A stretch of 61,853 nt of DNA from Oscillospiraceae bacterium (GTDB lineage Bacteria; Bacillota; Clostridia; Oscillospirales; Ruminococcaceae): assembly GCA_024404875.1 (NCBI GenBank), contig JAKSPK010000010.1, positions 1 to 61,853 on the forward strand, given 5' to 3'. The translations under genes were made by a program, and so were the position numbers. How positions within the stretch are numbered: the first letter of the stretch is position 1; every line of letters starts with the position of its first letter. Below are positions 49,777-58,467 of the stretch, piece after piece. The notes beneath the pieces were generated by a model. It saw nothing but the letters and a program-made list of their open reading frames with translations. It had not been told where the DNA came from and did not search any database.

Positions 49777-50469
49777 GTGAAAATTGCAGGTTTACAAAAG
49801 CTCACTTTACTGGATTATCCGGGAAAGACTGCCTGCACGGTTTTCACATGGGGCTGCAATCTCCGCTGCCCGTTCTGTCACAATGCAAGACTTGTGACGG
49901 AAGCGCAGGAGGAATCGCTGACAGCGGACGAGCTGTTCGCGTTCCTGAAAAAGCGTAAGGGTTTGCTTGACGGTGTCTGCTTTACCGGCGGTGAGCCGAC
50001 GCTCCAGCCGGATCTCCCGGATCTGATTTGTGCTGTCAGCGACATGGGATTTGCTGTTAAGCTCGACACGAACGGCACGAATCCCGACATGCTCCGTCAG
50101 CTTTGCGAAAGCGGACGGATCAGTATGGTAGCAATGGACATCAAAAACAGCCCGGAGAAATATGCTGTGACCGCCGGTACTGAGCGGCTCAGCATTGATG
50201 CGGTGCATCAGAGTGTCCGTTATCTCATGCAGCAGGGGAGGATTCCCTATGAATTTCGCACGACTGTGGTCAGGCAGTATCATACCGCGGAGGATTTTGC
50301 TCAGATCGGCAAATGGATCCGCGGTGCGGAAGCCTACTATCTGCAAATCTTTCAGAATTCCGGCCGTCTGATTGATAACACCGTGACCGGATGCACACCT
50401 GCTGAGATGCGCTCGTTTCTTGAAATTGTGCGCAAAGATGTGCCGAATGCCGCGCTGCGCGGGATTTGA
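49777..50469 (+). CDS. nrdG: Anaerobic ribonucleotide reductase activating enzyme (radical SAM)
   Basis: Radical-SAM activase of 230 aa that installs the glycyl radical on NrdD. The cluster motif CNLRCPFC (CxxxCxxC) is at about residues 27-34, preceded by LLDYPGKTACTVFTWG. The Gly-rich FTGGEPTLQ follows, and IFQNSG near the end matches the NrdG2 subfamily. The start is GTG with GAGGG 7 nt upstream. It lies 35 bp before nrdD and shares its promoter. Confidence 0.92.
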   Translation: MKIAGLQKLTLLDYPGKTACTVFTWGCNLRCPFCHNARLVTEAQEESLTADELFAFLKKRKGLLDGVCFTGGEPTLQPDLPDLICAVSDMGFAVKLDTNGTNPDMLRQLCESGRISMVAMDIKNSPEKYAVTAGTERLSIDAVHQSVRYLMQQGRIPYEFRTTVVRQYHTAEDFAQIGKWIRGAEAYYLQIFQNSGRLIDNTVTGCTPAEMRSFLEIVRKDVPNAALRGI

Positions 50470-50504
50470 ATTCTCAGAATATTTTTGTCAGGAGGAATCT
50501 ACGA

Positions 50505-52883
50505 ATGTATCAGGTAACAAAACGCGACGGCAAAATAGTCGAGTTCGAGATCACCAAGATCGCGGTAGCGATCCGAAAAGCATTTGAAGCACAGAATAAG
50601 CAGTATCATCCATCTGTGATTGACTTTCTCGCGCTCCGTGTGACCTCTGATTTCGAGAAGAAGATCAAGGATGATATGATCTCTGTCGAGGACATTCAGG
50701 ACAGCGTCGAGCAGGTACTCGGTGAGGCAGGCTACAGCGATGTTGCAAAGGCTTACATCCTCTACCGCAAGCAGCGCGAAAAGCTCCGCAACATGAAGTC
50801 CACGATCCTTGATTACAAGGACACGGTTGACAGCTATGTGAAGGTTACAGACTGGCGTGTGAAAGAGAATTCCACTGTTACCTATTCTGTCGGCGGCTTG
50901 ATCCTCAGTAATTCCGGCGCGATCACGGCCAATTACTGGCTCTCCGAAATCTACGATGAGGAGATCGCAAATGCGCATCGTTTCGGTGATATGCATATTC
51001 ATGATCTTTCCATGCTGACTGGCTACTGCGCGGGCTGGTCGCTCAAGCAGCTCATTCAGGAGGGTCTCGGCGGTGTCGAAGGCAAGATCACCTCTGCACC
51101 GGCAAAGCATCTCGCAACGCTGTGTAACCAGATGGTCAATTTTCTCGGTATCATGCAGAATGAATGGGCAGGCGCACAGGCATTCTCCTCGTTTGATACA
51201 TACCTTGCTCCGTTCATCAAGGCAGATAATCTGTCCTATGATCAGGTTAAGAAGTGCATCGAATCTTTTGTATTTGGTGTGAATACGCCGTCCCGCTGGG
51301 GTACACAGGCACCGTTTTCCAACATCACGCTGGACTGGACGGTTCCGAATGATCTTGCAGAGCTGAACTGTATCGTTGGCGGCAAGGAAATGCCCTTTAA
51401 GTATAAGGACTGCAAGCGCGAAATGGATATGGTCAACAAGGCATTCATCGAGACCATGATTGAGGGCGATGCACAGGGCAGAGGGTTCCAGTATCCGATT
51501 CCGACTTATTCGATTACCAGAGATTTTGACTGGTCCGAGTCCGAGAACAACCGCCTGTTGTTTGAAATGACTGCGAAGTACGGTACACCATATTTCTCGA
51601 ATTACATCAACAGTGATATGGAGCCGAGTGATATCCGCTCCATGTGCTGCCGTCTGCGTCTCGATCTGCGTGAGCTGCGCAAAAAAAGCGGCGGATTTTT
51701 CGGCAGCGGCGAGAGTACCGGTTCCGTCGGCGTTGTGACGCTGAATATGCCGCGTCTTGCCTATCTCTCTGAGGACGAGAAGGACTTCTACCACCGCCTC
51801 GATCATCTCATGGATGTTGCGGCACGCAGTCTCAAGATCAAGCGCACAATTATCACAAAGCTGCTGAATGAGGGACTCTATCCTTACACCAGGCGCTACC
51901 TCGGTACGCTTGACAATCACTTCTCCACAATCGGTTTGATCGGCATGAACGAGGTTGGTTTGAATGCAAACTGGCTGAAGAAGGATTTGACCCATACCGA
52001 AACACAGGAGTTCACCAAGCAGGTTCTCGATCATATGCGTGAGCGCCTGATGGATTATCAGGAGCAGTACGGTGATCTTTACAACCTCGAAGCGACACCG
52101 GCTGAGTCTACGACCTTCCGTCTCGCAAAGCATGATGTCGCGAAGTATCCGGATATCATCAACGCAGCAGAACCCGGCAAGACACCTTACTACACAAACA
52201 GCTCACATTTGCCGGTCGGATTTTCCGAGGATATCTTCTCCGCACTCGATATTCAGGATGATCTCCAGACACGCTATACCTCCGGTACGGTGTTCCATGC
52301 ATTCCTCGGCGAAAAGCTGCCGGATTGGAAGTCCGCTGCAAATCTCGTCCGCAAGATCGCAGAAAACTACAAGCTGCCGTATTACACGATATCTCCGACC
52401 TATTCTGTCTGCCGTAATCACGGTTATCTGAACGGTGAGCAGTACAAGTGTCCTGAGTGCGGCGCTGAGACCGAGGTCTACAGCCGCATTACCGGTTATT
52501 ACCGTCCTGTCAAGAACTTTAACGACGGCAAGGCACAGGAATTCAAAGATCGCAAGGAATATGTTGTTGAGAACAGCATTCTCAAGCGTCACGGTGCAGT
52601 CAATGTGCCGGAGTCGGTCGGTGCGGTCAAGTCCGGTGCGACTGAGCAAGAGATTATGCTCTTTGCAACAAGAACGTGCCCGAACTGTAAAATGGCTGAG
52701 CGCTTCCTGGGAGAAGCCGGTATTTCGTATACGAAAATTCTCGCAGATGAGGAGCCGGCAATGGCTGGGCTTTACGATGTCCGTCAGGCGCCGACGCTGA
52801 TCGTCAAAAGCGGCGATGGCTTTGAACGCATTGTGAATGTCTCGAATATTCGCAAATATATTGAGGAAACTGTTAAAGCATGA
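50505..52883 (+). CDS. nrdD: Anaerobic ribonucleoside-triphosphate reductase with C-terminal glutaredoxin-like domain
   Basis: Glycyl-radical enzyme of 792 aa making deoxynucleotides without oxygen. The ATP-cone is at about 1-95 (YQVTKRDGKIVEFEITKIAV, cut short), and the catalytic domain follows with NSGAITANYWLSE near 140. The zinc site is built from CRNHGY and KCPECGAE, and the radical Gly lies in RITGYYRPV (about 663). The last ~85 residues are an extra glutaredoxin/thioredoxin-like domain with the redox pair CPNC (about 725-728) and a cis-Pro loop (RQAPTLIV). GGAGG stands 11 nt before the start. The stop overlaps the thioredoxin reductase start by ATGA. Confidence 0.94.
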   Translation: MYQVTKRDGKIVEFEITKIAVAIRKAFEAQNKQYHPSVIDFLALRVTSDFEKKIKDDMISVEDIQDSVEQVLGEAGYSDVAKAYILYRKQREKLRNMKSTILDYKDTVDSYVKVTDWRVKENSTVTYSVGGLILSNSGAITANYWLSEIYDEEIANAHRFGDMHIHDLSMLTGYCAGWSLKQLIQEGLGGVEGKITSAPAKHLATLCNQMVNFLGIMQNEWAGAQAFSSFDTYLAPFIKADNLSYDQVKKCIESFVFGVNTPSRWGTQAPFSNITLDWTVPNDLAELNCIVGGKEMPFKYKDCKREMDMVNKAFIETMIEGDAQGRGFQYPIPTYSITRDFDWSESENNRLLFEMTAKYGTPYFSNYINSDMEPSDIRSMCCRLRLDLRELRKKSGGFFGSGESTGSVGVVTLNMPRLAYLSEDEKDFYHRLDHLMDVAARSLKIKRTIITKLLNEGLYPYTRRYLGTLDNHFSTIGLIGMNEVGLNANWLKKDLTHTETQEFTKQVLDHMRERLMDYQEQYGDLYNLEATPAESTTFRLAKHDVAKYPDIINAAEPGKTPYYTNSSHLPVGFSEDIFSALDIQDDLQTRYTSGTVFHAFLGEKLPDWKSAANLVRKIAENYKLPYYTISPTYSVCRNHGYLNGEQYKCPECGAETEVYSRITGYYRPVKNFNDGKAQEFKDRKEYVVENSILKRHGAVNVPESVGAVKSGATEQEIMLFATRTCPNCKMAERFLGEAGISYTKILADEEPAMAGLYDVRQAPTLIVKSGDGFERIVNVSNIRKYIEETVKA

Positions 52884-53797
52884 GTAAACAATATGATATT
52901 GCGGTTGTCGGAGCGGGGCCTGCCGGTCTGACAGCCGCGCTCTATGCACGCCGCGCCGGCAAGACAGTGCTGGTGATCGAGAAGGAGAATTTCGGCGGCC
53001 AGATCACATATTCTCCGAAGATCGAAAACTACCCGACAGCAATGGCAATCAGCGGTTCGGAATTCGCTGAAAAGCTCATGGAGCAGGTCGAGGCGCAGGG
53101 CGCTGATATGGAGATGGACAAGGTTACTGCAATCAGCAGGGAGGGAGAGGGCTTTCTGCTGACCGGTGAATACGCAAACTATCGTGCCGGGGCGGTTATT
53201 CTGGCCGCAGGCTCAAAGCACCGGATGCTCGGCGTTGAGAGGGAAGCCGAGCTGTCCGGCCAAGGCGTTTGCTATTGTGCAGTATGTGACGGTGCGTTTT
53301 TCCGCGGGCAGGATATCGCAGTCATCGGCGGCGGCAATACCGCTTTGCAGGATGCGGTATTTCTTTCGGAACTGTGCAAAACAGTCACGATCGTTCAGAA
53401 TCTGCCGGCGCTGACAGGTGATCCGGTTTTGCAGAGCAAGGTCAGAGCGCTTGCGAATGTGACTATCATCTGCAATGCAGGCGTCGAGGCGCTGGAGGGT
53501 GAAAAATCGCTGACCGGCATCCAGATTCGGCACAATGACACGACTGAAACAGAAACGCTCACTGTGACTGGAATGTTTGTCGCGGTCGGACAGCAGCCGG
53601 AGAATGAGCCCTTTGCGCAGTGGACGGCACTTGACGAAAATGGCTATATCGTTTCTGATGAGCGCTGCCTGACCGACACACCCGGCATTTTTGCAGCTGG
53701 GGACTGCCGGACAAAGGCAATCCGTCAGGTCATAACGGCTGCAGCGGATGGTGCATCCGCGGCACTCGCAGCTTGCAGATATCTCGATCGCACATAA
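52880..53797 (+). CDS. trxB: Thioredoxin-reductase-like flavoprotein
   Basis: Flavoprotein disulfide reductase of 305 aa. The FAD motif VVGAGPAGLTAA is at the N-terminus, the redox-active CAVC near residues 133-136, the NAD(P)H motif VIGGGNTALQDA near 150 and the FAD motif GIFAAGDCR near 270. Its start overlaps the nrdD stop (ATGA), so the two proteins are made together. The natural reading is that it reduces the glutaredoxin-like domain fused to NrdD, as well as or instead of free thioredoxin. Whether it uses NADPH or another donor cannot be told by eye. Confidence 0.92.
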   Translation: MSKQYDIAVVGAGPAGLTAALYARRAGKTVLVIEKENFGGQITYSPKIENYPTAMAISGSEFAEKLMEQVEAQGADMEMDKVTAISREGEGFLLTGEYANYRAGAVILAAGSKHRMLGVEREAELSGQGVCYCAVCDGAFFRGQDIAVIGGGNTALQDAVFLSELCKTVTIVQNLPALTGDPVLQSKVRALANVTIICNAGVEALEGEKSLTGIQIRHNDTTETETLTVTGMFVAVGQQPENEPFAQWTALDENGYIVSDERCLTDTPGIFAAGDCRTKAIRQVITAAADGASAALAACRYLDRT

Positions 53798-53862
53798 CAG
53801 CATCATTTCTATCAAAATTGACTGCGGATCTGTACTGCAAGCTCTGCGTGATACTGAAAAAA

Positions 53863-53902
53863 AGAATCCCGATCGTTCACGGTGAACGGTCGGGATTTTT
53901 GA
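53863..53902. terminator. Bidirectional terminator between trxB and the GT2 gene
   Basis: AATCCCGATCGTTCAC (53865-53880) with GTGAACGGTCGGGATT (53882-53897), flanked by A and T runs. Confidence 0.92.
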
Positions 53903-53912
53903 ATGCATATTA

Positions 53913-54995
53913 TTATTTTTCATCATTGGCGGGCTTGAATACCCATGCCTGCTGGACGCGGAAGCTGATGAAATAGAGGACAATATCGACAATCAGCTTG
54001 ATGACCGCCTGTGCAGCGGTGTTGTCCTTGCCGAATGGCATCGAAAATAGCGCGACCAGTCCGAAGGATGCGAGCAGTTGGCAGGCCCACAGGATGTAAT
54101 AGCGTGCCATTGTGATGCCGAGCGGCGCATCACTGCGGAAGACCGCTTTCTTATTGAATGTGAAATTGAAGATCGAGCTAAGCGTGCGGGCGATCACTGT
54201 TGCGCCGAACAGATGCCATGTGAAACCGGCCTTCGTGAAGATCACATTGAAGATATTATACAGCACATAGTCGATCAGGAACGAGAGAAATGAGCTGATG
54301 AAGAATTTGATGATAATGCCGTATACACGCAGTGAATCCTTGATCGGATGGAAATGTGTGGTTTCATTGGAATTGATATAGACAGTGTCGATGCGCTGTT
54401 CAACAATCGGAATACTGATCTGCTTGCAGACAAGCAACATATTGGTCTCATATTCAAAGCGCTCGCCGGTGATCTCCAGCATTTTCGGAATAATGCCTGC
54501 CGGGAAAACGCGCAGTCCGGTTTGTGTGTCACTGACTTTCAGTCCGCAGAACAGCCGGAAGACCGTCGAAGTCAGTTTGTTTCCGAAGCGGCTTTTCGGC
54601 GGAACCTGCGGTTCATTGAAATCACGCACACCGAGGATCAGTGTGTCCGATTTCTGTTGATACATCTTGTCCACGCAGGCGGCGATATCGTGCGGAAGAT
54701 GCTGCGCATCGCCGTCGATTGTGACAACGCCGTCGGAATCCTGTCTGTTTTTTAGATACCATTCAAAAGCCGTTTTGAGCGCTCTTCCCTTGCCCTTGTT
54801 AACACCGTGATGGACGACTTCGCAGCCGAGCGCCGCGCCCTCATCAAAGAAATGCTGATTTTTGTCAGCGGATCCGTCATCTACCAGCAGGATATCCGAA
54901 AAACCAGCATCCTGTACACCCTTGATAACTTTGAGCAGACGCTCATCCGGATCGAGAGACGGGATGACAACAAGAATCTTACTGTAATCTGCCAT
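53913..54995 (-). CDS. GT2-family glycosyltransferase fused to a GtrA-like membrane domain
   Basis: Protein of 360 aa. Residues 1-225 are a family 2 glycosyltransferase of the DPM1/polyprenyl-phosphate type (LVVIPSLDPDERL, LLVDDGSAD, VTIDGDAQHLP with the metal-binding Asp pair, SDTQTGLRVF). Residues 230-355 carry four membrane helices of GtrA type (FFISSFLSFLIDYVLYNIF ... cut short). Such fusions charge undecaprenyl or dolichyl-type phosphate with a sugar and help flip it across the membrane for glycan or wall-polymer modification. GGAC-like weak ribosome site. Monocistronic. Confidence 0.88.
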   Translation of the reverse strand: MADYSKILVVIPSLDPDERLLKVIKGVQDAGFSDILLVDDGSADKNQHFFDEGAALGCEVVHHGVNKGKGRALKTAFEWYLKNRQDSDGVVTIDGDAQHLPHDIAACVDKMYQQKSDTLILGVRDFNEPQVPPKSRFGNKLTSTVFRLFCGLKVSDTQTGLRVFPAGIIPKMLEITGERFEYETNMLLVCKQISIPIVEQRIDTVYINSNETTHFHPIKDSLRVYGIIIKFFISSFLSFLIDYVLYNIFNVIFTKAGFTWHLFGATVIARTLSSIFNFTFNKKAVFRSDAPLGITMARYYILWACQLLASFGLVALFSMPFGKDNTAAQAVIKLIVDIVLYFISFRVQQAWVFKPANDEK

Positions 54996-55216
54996 GATGA
55001 ATTGTCCTTTCTTTTTCTACATAATACCTAACGCTTTATATTATAGCATATTATGACAAAAAATGCAATGGATACAGTAAAATAAAATCAGAAAATCAGA
55101 TGTTCGCATTTTGTTTTCGTACAGGCATCATTTAAATAGAAATGCGCCGCTATGACGATGGTGAATCACGAGTGGAATATAATAGGCAGAATCGCAAAGA
55201 AAAAATGGATCAGTGT

Positions 55217-55245
55217 AAAAAAGAAAGCCCCGAAGCGGGGCTTGA
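55217..55245 (-). terminator. Terminator of the pectate lyase gene
   Basis: AGCCCCG / CGGGGCT stem with a CTTC-type loop and a T run on the minus strand. The rest of 54996-55216 shows no gene. Confidence 0.88.
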
Positions 55246-55278
55246 AATGATCGCTATTTATTCTTTTTGAATTGGGTT

Positions 55279-58005
55279 TTATGCAAGAAGCAATATTTTC
55301 AGAAGAGTAAGATCGGCAGATGTGACTCGGCCGTCAGCATTGAGATCCGAAGCAGGCATTGCAGGGATTTGGGCTTCCGGTTCACAGATGAGCCAGCGTA
55401 CCAGTGAGACGGCATCCGCAATATTCACAGCGCTGTCATTGTTGACATCTCCCATGAGCGGCTTTACTTCGGTTTCCTTAACAAATACAGCATAATTGAC
55501 TACAGTGCCGGTCATGCCGTTTGTACCGAGTGTGATGCGGTCTCCTGACATAAAATCCTTCGCGTAAATCTCAAAGGTGACATCATTCGAGGATGCGGCA
55601 GTCATTGCAGTCTTCGTGAAATCGGAAAGCCATGCAGGGAGCGATGTTACACGTGTATCAAACACTGCATACACCGTAATATCTGCCGCAGCCGTGAAGG
55701 AAGCCAGATCATCGGCAGCGTTCTTGGAATCGCAGGCTGTCACGATCTGCTCTGCGCCGATCAGTGTTTCCGGTAATGCCGTAAATGTGAAATCGCGGTC
55801 ACCGAAAATTGCGCTGCCAGTTGCGGCATCGGGTGTGATCTTCCAGTCTGTGCTGTTTTCGTCATCGTAGACTACGAGCGATTTCACCAGTTTGCTGCTC
55901 AGCGGAATGCGTGCTGGAATCAATTCCCAGTCCTGACAGTTCGCGCCGTTGATCTCCCATTGCTGAACATTTGCGCCGGAATCGCGCAGTCCGTCCTTGA
56001 TCTCGACGGCGGAGTTTTCGCCGGAAATACGTGTGCGGATTTTATAGCTGCCGTCGGCGTTCATAACGAACATAAACTGCTGATTCGTGCCGTCATTTTT
56101 TTGATAGAGATCGATGTTTGTGCCGTTGTCCGGCTTACGCCCGGCAACATCCAGCACCATATTGTCATTCAGCGCAGACGCGATATAATAATAACCGTCG
56201 CCTGCATCCAGCAGCTTCCAGATATCGTGGACGGTCTCCTCAGAGGTACCCCATTGCTGGATATTTGCACCGTTTTCGGCTTGTCCGCCTTCGATTTGCA
56301 TATAGAGCTGCGAATTGACATTCCGGAAGCGGAAAAGTGAACCGTCCGTGAAGTGCGCTGCGGAAGGGCCGCTCGGCTGTTCGTTATAACCTGCGCTTGG
56401 AATGCCCTTTGCAGCAAACCGCAGATACATCATGTTTTCCTTTCCGGATTGGCACCCGCTGTAGCTGTTGCAGTAAGATTTTGCATCTGCTGCGGATTTT
56501 GAAATATAGCTGTAATTGGAAGCAGGGCGCCAACTGCACGCCTGTGCGGTGGAGTTGCTGTCGCCGCCTTGTTTGGTACGTTTGCAGTCGGAGAAGATCG
56601 AGCCGGACTCGGAATAGTATCCGATATAGTTCATTTTGTCCCAGTCACAAATGACATTTCCGCCGTTTTCGTAGACACAGTTTTCTGCGAAGATTTTGCA
56701 TTCAGAAATGACGGTATATGCCATGCTGAATTTATTAACATAATTGTTTAGTGAGTGGAAATAGCCCCAACGCATCAGTCCCGGACCGCGGGTATTGGTA
56801 TCATTGAACTTATTCGCAATCAATGACATCCGCGGGAAATTATTGTATTTTGCTTTGGTATTGGCATCGTCAGCGGGGTAGCCGAGCAGGACACCGTATT
56901 TATGTGCGCCGAAGGAGCAGTCAGAAACAGTGCAGTAATCCGCATCGTAGCAGACAGCCATAAACTTGTCTTCGTCGACTTTCTGTGTCTTGGGGGCATA
57001 GCCGTAGTTGTTGTGGCCGGTGAATGTGATATGATCCGCCCAGATGTTCTGACCAGATCCGAAGTAGAACTGAATCGAGTCATTGTTGTTGGATTCCGCA
57101 TCGTGACGGCTCTCGAAGTTCTTGATAATGATGTTGTTGCCTGTGTCGGATTTTGACGATGTGCAAAACTGCACATTGAACAGCGTATGTGCTGCATAGC
57201 TGCCGATGATCGTTTTGTTATTATGGACATATATGCGTCCTGCCTGACACATATAGCGTTCACCGTTGAGGTTCAGATCGGTAACACTGAGATCCTTGGT
57301 GACAACGATTGTATAGGGTGTATCGGAGGTCGCATATTTCTTCAGGTCGTCAAATGTAGTGACCTCAACGACTTCACCGAACAGTCCGCCGATATCTGCG
57401 GCTTTGATCTGACCGGTCGTGTCATCCTTACAGTAGCCCGCGAATCCCTGTAAGCCGTCAGCATTCAGCAGCCAGAGCTGCGAGTCGGCACAGGAATATG
57501 TTTCCAGTGTCAGGCCGGACGCGCCGGATGTCAGCGCGAGATTCGTGTTTTCGTAGTTGACGATCTTATAGTAAAGAGCATTTCCAAGGTGGTCATTCTT
57601 GACCGGAACAACAAACCAGTGCTGCGACTTTGCGGATTCGCTGCCGTAAATGACGGCCTTCGTTCCTCCGCTGACACTGTAATTCTGCGGCGTGAGCAGT
57701 CTGCCGGACTGCGCATTGCAGATCTTGAAAAAAGTGCCGTTGGAATCTGCACCGACACGGTCAAAGCGCCATGCCTGCGACAGATCGCTGCCGAGTGTTT
57801 TGACGGAGAGCGCGGAATGATCCGCCGTGCCGTTCTCAGTGAGCACAGCAGAATTGTCTTTGACGGCAATGTTCATCAGCTGCGGCGGATAGTCAGTCGA
57901 AATTGCGGATGCCGGTGCTGCATAGCTGAACAGCGACAGCAGCCATGTCATCAGCAGAACCGCTGCGAGCAGCGCCGTCTGTATCATTTTTTTGCGTGCT
58001 TTCAT
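55279..58005 (-). CDS. Pectate lyase (PL1) with two ricin-type lectin domains and C-terminal dockerin
   Basis: Secreted enzyme of 908 aa. The signal peptide is residues 1-34. A ricin-B/CBM13-like domain (about 40-180, with QAWRFDRV and QHWFVVPV) comes first. The PL1 beta-helix covers about 190-555; its substrate-binding/catalytic signature is NTRGPGLMRWGYFHSLNNYV, with Arg in RGP and RWG and the HSLNN asparagine ladder. A second ricin-type domain (about 560-705: FRFRNVNSQLYMQIEGGQ, QQFMFV, QDWELIPA) and a short sandwich follow, then a dockerin-like module (GDVNNDSAVNIADAVSLVRWL; SDLNADGRVTSADLTLLKIL). It would cleave homogalacturonan on a cellulosome. AAGGAAG stands upstream. Confidence 0.92.
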   Translation of the reverse strand: MKARKKMIQTALLAAVLLMTWLLSLFSYAAPASAISTDYPPQLMNIAVKDNSAVLTENGTADHSALSVKTLGSDLSQAWRFDRVGADSNGTFFKICNAQSGRLLTPQNYSVSGGTKAVIYGSESAKSQHWFVVPVKNDHLGNALYYKIVNYENTNLALTSGASGLTLETYSCADSQLWLLNADGLQGFAGYCKDDTTGQIKAADIGGLFGEVVEVTTFDDLKKYATSDTPYTIVVTKDLSVTDLNLNGERYMCQAGRIYVHNNKTIIGSYAAHTLFNVQFCTSSKSDTGNNIIIKNFESRHDAESNNNDSIQFYFGSGQNIWADHITFTGHNNYGYAPKTQKVDEDKFMAVCYDADYCTVSDCSFGAHKYGVLLGYPADDANTKAKYNNFPRMSLIANKFNDTNTRGPGLMRWGYFHSLNNYVNKFSMAYTVISECKIFAENCVYENGGNVICDWDKMNYIGYYSESGSIFSDCKRTKQGGDSNSTAQACSWRPASNYSYISKSAADAKSYCNSYSGCQSGKENMMYLRFAAKGIPSAGYNEQPSGPSAAHFTDGSLFRFRNVNSQLYMQIEGGQAENGANIQQWGTSEETVHDIWKLLDAGDGYYYIASALNDNMVLDVAGRKPDNGTNIDLYQKNDGTNQQFMFVMNADGSYKIRTRISGENSAVEIKDGLRDSGANVQQWEINGANCQDWELIPARIPLSSKLVKSLVVYDDENSTDWKITPDAATGSAIFGDRDFTFTALPETLIGAEQIVTACDSKNAADDLASFTAAADITVYAVFDTRVTSLPAWLSDFTKTAMTAASSNDVTFEIYAKDFMSGDRITLGTNGMTGTVVNYAVFVKETEVKPLMGDVNNDSAVNIADAVSLVRWLICEPEAQIPAMPASDLNADGRVTSADLTLLKILLLA

Positions 58006-58054
58006 AAATACAATCTTCCTTTCTGCCTGCGGGCATATGCCGTATCCTGTTTAT

Positions 58055-58083
58055 ATGGTATCATTAATATGTGGTTTCGTCAA
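58055..58083 (-). promoter_or_regulatory. Promoter of the pectate lyase gene
   Basis: Minus strand TTGACG (58078-58083), 17-bp spacer, TACCAT (58055-58060). The gap to the next promoter (58084-58303) shows no gene. Confidence 0.6.
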
Positions 58084-58303
58084 TATCATTTTATACACAT
58101 TTACTGACTGTTTGCGTAATCATATATGCAGCCGGATTTCATCAGGAATCGCGGATAATCTCCTGATATCAGAGTCAGGGGTGCGTCAAACGGCTTCCTG
58201 TTTTGCCGGATCAGCCAGACTAAGCTAGGCAGTATGATTGCAGTGTACGATGTGTCAGAAGTCTGATAACAGGGTGAAATGTGTGGAATCACACGAAAAC
58301 CTA

Positions 58304-58332
58304 TTGACGAAATGTCAAAAATTGGTTATAAT
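58304..58332 (+). promoter_or_regulatory. Promoter of the GGDEF-PAS gene
   Basis: TTGACG (58304-58309), 17-bp spacer, TATAAT (58327-58332); leader of about 130 nt with a small GGGGAATTTCCCC hairpin. Confidence 0.75.
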
Positions 58333-58467
58333 GAAGGTGGAGGATTGACAAGGGGAATTTCCCCAAAAACATGTGTATTCTGCCGGGTAAAACGGCGGAA
58401 GTATTCTTGAAAGCCATGAGCTCACTCTTCTGAAACGGAACAAGCAAGTGAAAATTATGGAGGCATT

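Noticed and set aside
50499-52133. 544-codon minus-strand frame opposite nrdD
   Set aside because: Shadow frame of the well-supported nrdD gene.
58310-58467. Cyclic di-GMP riboswitch before the GGDEF-PAS gene
   Set aside because: Tempting from context, but the leader has only a small hairpin and none of the GEMM core sequence.
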